Positions 60,733-64,000 of a stretch of 64,000 nucleotides of DNA are shown here, piece after piece. This stretch comes from Corallococcus caeni (lineage in GTDB: Bacteria; Myxococcota; Myxococcia; Myxococcales; Myxococcaceae). The DNA is taken from assembly GCF_036245865.1 (NCBI RefSeq), contig NZ_BTTW01000002.1, forward strand, positions 372,001 through 436,000, read 5' to 3'. The translations under genes were made by a program, and so were the position numbers. Below the pieces are notes generated by a model that was not told where the DNA came from, did no database searches, and worked only from the letters and a program-made list of their open reading frames with translations. Within the stretch, counting starts at the first letter, position 1; every line of letters begins with the position of its first letter.

Positions 60733-63630
60733 TCACGCCCCGGGTGGCTGCTTCGCGTCGCCGTGCGGCAGCCTCACCGTGAACGTCGTGCCCGCCGGGT
60801 GCGTGGACGTCACGTCGATGGTGCCGCCGTGCGCCTGCACGATGGTCCGGACGATGTAGAGCCCCAGGCCCACGCTGCGCGTCGCCGGGTCCATGCCCGG
60901 GACGCCGCGCTGCATGGGCTGGAAGATGCGGGGCAGCAGGTCGGGGGCGATGGGGGCCCCCGCGTTGTGCACCTCCAGGAGGACGCTGCCGGGCGCCTCC
61001 GTCAGGCGCACCGCCACCGGCGTGCCCTCCGGGGAATACTTCAGCGCGTTGCCCAGCAGGTTCGTGAGCACCTGCGTGACGCGGTCCGGATCCCAGCAGC
61101 CGCGCAGCGCCGTCGCGGGCAGGGACGTCTGGAGGACGCGCTCGGGGACGGTCATCTGCACCTCCTCCACCACCTGCCGTACCAGCGCGTTCAGCTCCAG
61201 GTCCTGGCAGTGCACCGGCAGGCCGCCGCCCAGGCGCGCCTGGGTGAAGTCCAGCAGGTCGCGGATCATCCGCACCGCGCGCTCCGCGGCGGCCTGGATG
61301 CGCAGGACGGCCTTCGTCGCGCGCTCGTTCAGGTCGTCGCGCCGCAACAGCGACGTCGTGCCCAGGAGGATGGCGCTCAGCGGGTTGCGCAGGTCGTGGG
61401 ACACGATGCCCATCAGGTACTGCTCGAACTCCGTGCGCTGGAGCGCGGCCTCCTGCGCGAGCTTGTGCTCCGTCACGTCCAGCCCCGTGCCCACGAAGCG
61501 CACGGGCCGGCCGTCCGGCCCGAAGTGGAAGTGGCCCCGCCCGGAGATCCACCGCACGGGCTGGCCGCCCTGGGGAGGCCGCACGCGGAACTCGCTCGCG
61601 TACTCACCGGAGCCCCCCGGCCGGGAGGCCTCCGCCATCGCCTGCTCCACCTGGAGCCGGTCCTCGTCGTGGACGAAGCGCATGGCCTCGTCGAGCGTCA
61701 CCTCGCCTTCGGCGGGCAGGCCCAGCATGGCGCGGAAGCGCGCGTCCCAGGTGGCCCGGCCCGTGGCCGGCTCAATGTCCCAGCTGCCCATGTCCGCCGC
61801 GTCCATCGCCAGCCGCAGGCGCTCCTCGCTGGCCCGCAGCGTCCCCGCCAGCGACTCCGCCTTCTGGCGCGCGCGCACGGCCTCGGTGACCTCGCTGGCG
61901 ACGACGAGGATGCCCTGGATGCCGATCTCCGCCGGGTGGAGCGGCTGGTAGATGAGGTTGAAGTACGCGTCCTCCAGGGCTCCGTCCGGGGCCCGTGCCA
62001 GCCGCACGTGCAACTCGTGGCCCACGTAGGGCGTCCCCGTGGCGAGCACGCCGTCCAGCAGCTCCCGGATGCCCTGTCCCTGCACCTCCGGCAGCGCTTC
62101 GAGCACGGGGCGCTCCAGGACCTGCGCGTAGGGGCGGCCCCAGAGCTGGCAGATGCGGTCGTTGGCCAGCGCCACGACGTGCGAGGGCCCCCGGAGGATG
62201 GCGAGCGCGACGGGCGCCTGCCGCAGCAGCGCGTGCAGCTGGCTCAGCTCCGTGACCGCCTGGACGCGCGCGGTCCGGGCCTCGCGCAGCAGCTGTTCGT
62301 GCCCGTTCTCCGCCTCCCACCGGGAGGTGACGTCCTGCATGGCGCCCACCATGCGCACGCCCCGGCCCCGCGCGTCGCGCAGGATGACGCCCGTGTCCAG
62401 CACCCGCACGACGTGGCCCTGGCGGTTGAAGAACCGGTACTCGTCCTGCCAGCGCGCCTGCGTGCCCTGGATGGCCGCGTGGATGCCACGCTCCACCCGC
62501 TCCCGGTCCTCCGGGTGGATGCGGGCGACCCACCAGTCCGCCCGGGGGCCCGTCTCCCCGGGCGCGAAGCCGAGCAGCCTGCGCGTCTCCCCGCTCCAGG
62601 TCACCTCCTGGGTGAGGAGGTTCCAATCCCAGACGGTGTCCGCGGCGGCCTGGCTGGCCAGCCGGTAGCGCGTCTCCGACACCTCCAGCCGCACGTTGGC
62701 TTCGCGCAGCTGGCCCATGAGCAGCGCGCGGTCGAGGATGCCGGAGAGGTACTCCACCAGCGTCTCCAGGAAGCGCTTGGTCTGCGGCGGCACCGGCCGC
62801 GCCTCCGCGAAGCCCACGCAGAGCACGCCCATCAGGTCGCCGTGGGGCCACAGCCGCAGGCCCAGCAGCGTGCTCCACCCGGGGGCGTGCAGCCCCTCGC
62901 GCGCGGCGTCCTCCAGGCCCCGCGCCTGCGCCAGCACCAGCGGCTCCTCGGAACGGGCCACCCGGCCCAGGAAGGACGGCCCCTGCGAGTCCACCGACCG
63001 GCCGGGGGGCGGCACGAGGTGTCCCGTGTGCGCGACGGGGAGCATCCTCCGGCCGCCCGCGTCCACGAGGAACAGCTCCGCCCCGGCGGCATCGAGCGCC
63101 CGGACGATGAGCTCCACCAGCGGCCTGAGCGGGCCGTGCGGATCCGCGCCCGGCTCCAGCCACCGGGGCGCCAGCGCGTCCATCTGGCGCAGGAAGCGCT
63201 TCTCGCGCTGGCGGTCCTCGAAGGAGTAGCCGGAGAAGAGGACCACCACGTGGTCCATGGCCTCCTCCAGCTGCTGGAAGAGGCACTGGAGGCCCGTGGC
63301 GCCGGGCCTGCGCTCCGGCTGGACGTCCTCCCACAGCTGGGGGATGAGCCGTCCCAGCAGCGTGTACTCGTCCGTCGCGTCCTCCTGCGTGGCGCCCACG
63401 CGCAGGCGCAGGTTGATGTGGGCCTCCTCCAGGCGCGCGCGCGTCTCCAGCCGCTCCGGCGTGGCGCCGTCCCGGCAGATGGCCGCCACCGCGTGGAGGT
63501 ATTCCGGCAGCGTGGAGATGACCTCCGAGGGCTTCAGCCCCTGGGTGCTCTCCAGCCTTCGCGCCGCCTCCGCGAAGCGCCGTACCAGGACGTCCAGGTT
63601 CGCTTCGATGAAGTCCGCGATGAGTTTCAT
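60733..63630 (-). CDS. Large multi-PAS/GAF sensor histidine kinase
   Basis: A 965-residue cytosolic kinase. Order: an N-terminal helical sensor-like domain (about 1-130, LIADFIEANLDVLVRRFAEA), a GAF domain (about 185-330), three PAS domains (around 345-470, 480-610 and 625-745), HisKA (YLMGIVSHDLRNPLSAILL) and HATPase (LLGNALKYSPEG, VGLGLYIVRTIVQAHGG). The ATG at 63630 is chosen because upstream codons lack domain character. It lies just upstream of the hybrid kinase at 58874 on the same strand and shares its kinase core. Confidence 0.88.
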   Translation of the reverse strand: MKLIADFIEANLDVLVRRFAEAARRLESTQGLKPSEVISTLPEYLHAVAAICRDGATPERLETRARLEEAHINLRLRVGATQEDATDEYTLLGRLIPQLWEDVQPERRPGATGLQCLFQQLEEAMDHVVVLFSGYSFEDRQREKRFLRQMDALAPRWLEPGADPHGPLRPLVELIVRALDAAGAELFLVDAGGRRMLPVAHTGHLVPPPGRSVDSQGPSFLGRVARSEEPLVLAQARGLEDAAREGLHAPGWSTLLGLRLWPHGDLMGVLCVGFAEARPVPPQTKRFLETLVEYLSGILDRALLMGQLREANVRLEVSETRYRLASQAAADTVWDWNLLTQEVTWSGETRRLLGFAPGETGPRADWWVARIHPEDRERVERGIHAAIQGTQARWQDEYRFFNRQGHVVRVLDTGVILRDARGRGVRMVGAMQDVTSRWEAENGHEQLLREARTARVQAVTELSQLHALLRQAPVALAILRGPSHVVALANDRICQLWGRPYAQVLERPVLEALPEVQGQGIRELLDGVLATGTPYVGHELHVRLARAPDGALEDAYFNLIYQPLHPAEIGIQGILVVASEVTEAVRARQKAESLAGTLRASEERLRLAMDAADMGSWDIEPATGRATWDARFRAMLGLPAEGEVTLDEAMRFVHDEDRLQVEQAMAEASRPGGSGEYASEFRVRPPQGGQPVRWISGRGHFHFGPDGRPVRFVGTGLDVTEHKLAQEAALQRTEFEQYLMGIVSHDLRNPLSAILLGTTSLLRRDDLNERATKAVLRIQAAAERAVRMIRDLLDFTQARLGGGLPVHCQDLELNALVRQVVEEVQMTVPERVLQTSLPATALRGCWDPDRVTQVLTNLLGNALKYSPEGTPVAVRLTEAPGSVLLEVHNAGAPIAPDLLPRIFQPMQRGVPGMDPATRSVGLGLYIVRTIVQAHGGTIDVTSTHPAGTTFTVRLPHGDAKQPPGA

Positions 63631-63814
63631 GGGCCCGTGGAGAAGGGGGTAGGGGCTCGGGCCCCCAGGTGCAATGGCGCTTCTGTGTTTCACCGGGGAT
63701 TTCCGACAGGTGGCCGCCTTCGGGGCAGGCCCGGTGTGAAATCCCCGCGCGGATGCAGGGCAGGGGGGCACGCCAATCCTGGCGGCGGCGGCGCGACCTG
63801 CGTAGGCTGCCCGG

Positions 63815-64000
63815 GTGCGGAGAGAGACCTCGCGTTCCACCATCCTCATCGTCGACGATGAACCGGATCTGCGCGAGGTCGTGGCGGAGCTGCTGGAGAT
63901 GGAGGACTACACGGTGCTCCAGGCCGCCAACGGCCAGGCCGCCCTGGAGGTCCTGGCCTCCCAGCCCCAGCCCTGCCTGGTGCTGCTGGACCTGATGATG
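63815..64000 (+). CDS. Response regulator, N-terminal part (runs off the window)
   Basis: The first 62 residues are visible from a GTG at 63815. The sequence STILIVDDEPDLREVVAELL and then LVLLDLMM gives the acidic pair and the phospho-aspartate of a receiver. Any output domain lies beyond the window. It is divergent from the large kinase at 60733 and may be its partner. Confidence 0.8.
   Translation, partial: MRRETSRSTILIVDDEPDLREVVAELLEMEDYTVLQAANGQAALEVLASQPQPCLVLLDLMM

Noticed and set aside
60577-63861. 1094-codon plus-strand open frame over the large kinase
   Set aside because: Antisense shadow of the multi-PAS kinase; composition typical of shadow frames.
1-64000. tRNA, rRNA, insertion sequence or prophage genes
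   Set aside because: No transposase, integrase, cloverleaf or rRNA-like sequence was noticed in reading; a tRNAscan or Rfam search could still find a short RNA.

Overview
The window looks like chromosomal DNA of a myxobacterium, most likely family Myxococcaceae (a Corallococcus- or Myxococcus-like genome). The reasons are very high G+C with strong third-position bias, dense gene packing, a DUSAM-type protein, a MYXO-CTERM sorting tail, many hybrid PAS/receiver histidine kinases, tandem-repeat lipoproteins and a giant RHS protein. The genus is an inference; no rRNA or tRNA gene is present to test it.

0-8 kb: after a truncated PAS sensor gene comes a compact co-directional cluster (769-7998) that reads as a RiPP (modified peptide) pathway. 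It holds a stand-alone PqqD-like recognition protein, two tandem 30-32 residue precursor-like peptides with an identical leader and a shared DKCTCS motif, a hairpin terminator, a protein resembling the Lon (S16) protease domain, an MFS exporter, a DUF5916 outer-membrane barrel, a SAM methyltransferase, a DUF692/MNIO iron oxidase (the family of MbnB, TglH and ChrH) and a partner protein. This is the best candidate for an undescribed system.

8-13 kb: a PEBP-family gene, then the membrane-sector ATP synthase operon (atpZ/atpI-like genes, atpB, atpE, atpF) followed by ychF; no F1 genes follow. 13-24 kb: a citrate synthase with an N-terminal MerR-like HTH, divergent from a methyltransferase across a perfect dyad; a cupin; a MYXO-CTERM protein; a Cys-rich lipoprotein/DUSAM pair; a membrane metallophosphoesterase; a degenerate receiver; a putative HELTH metalloprotease; a glycolipid-binding-domain protein and an XRE regulator.

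24-34 kb: a TonB-domain/TonB-dependent-receptor fusion, a PAS kinase, an STNGL-repeat lipoprotein, a VOC-ArsR-SRPBCC operon headed by a 13-bp-arm palindrome, a ChaN/TraB-like lipoprotein and a decayed, internally deleted copy of it. 34-44 kb: a 3132-residue RHS protein with a signal peptide, an Ig-like domain and a lower-G+C C-terminal toxin-like module, plus an adjacent putative immunity gene. 44-47.4 kb: a four-gene overlapping operon encoding a CxxCxC barrel, a lipoprotein and a RegB/RegA-like redox two-component system.

47-64 kb: DoxX, a cytoplasmic-type metallophosphoesterase, a GTDA-repeat lipoprotein, a small exported protein with a strong intrinsic terminator, a Fur-family regulator, an ArnT-like GT39 membrane glycosyltransferase, and a dense block of signalling genes (receivers, pseudo-receivers, an OmpR-type RR with its kinase, and two large related hybrid PAS kinases). 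The window ends inside a response regulator.
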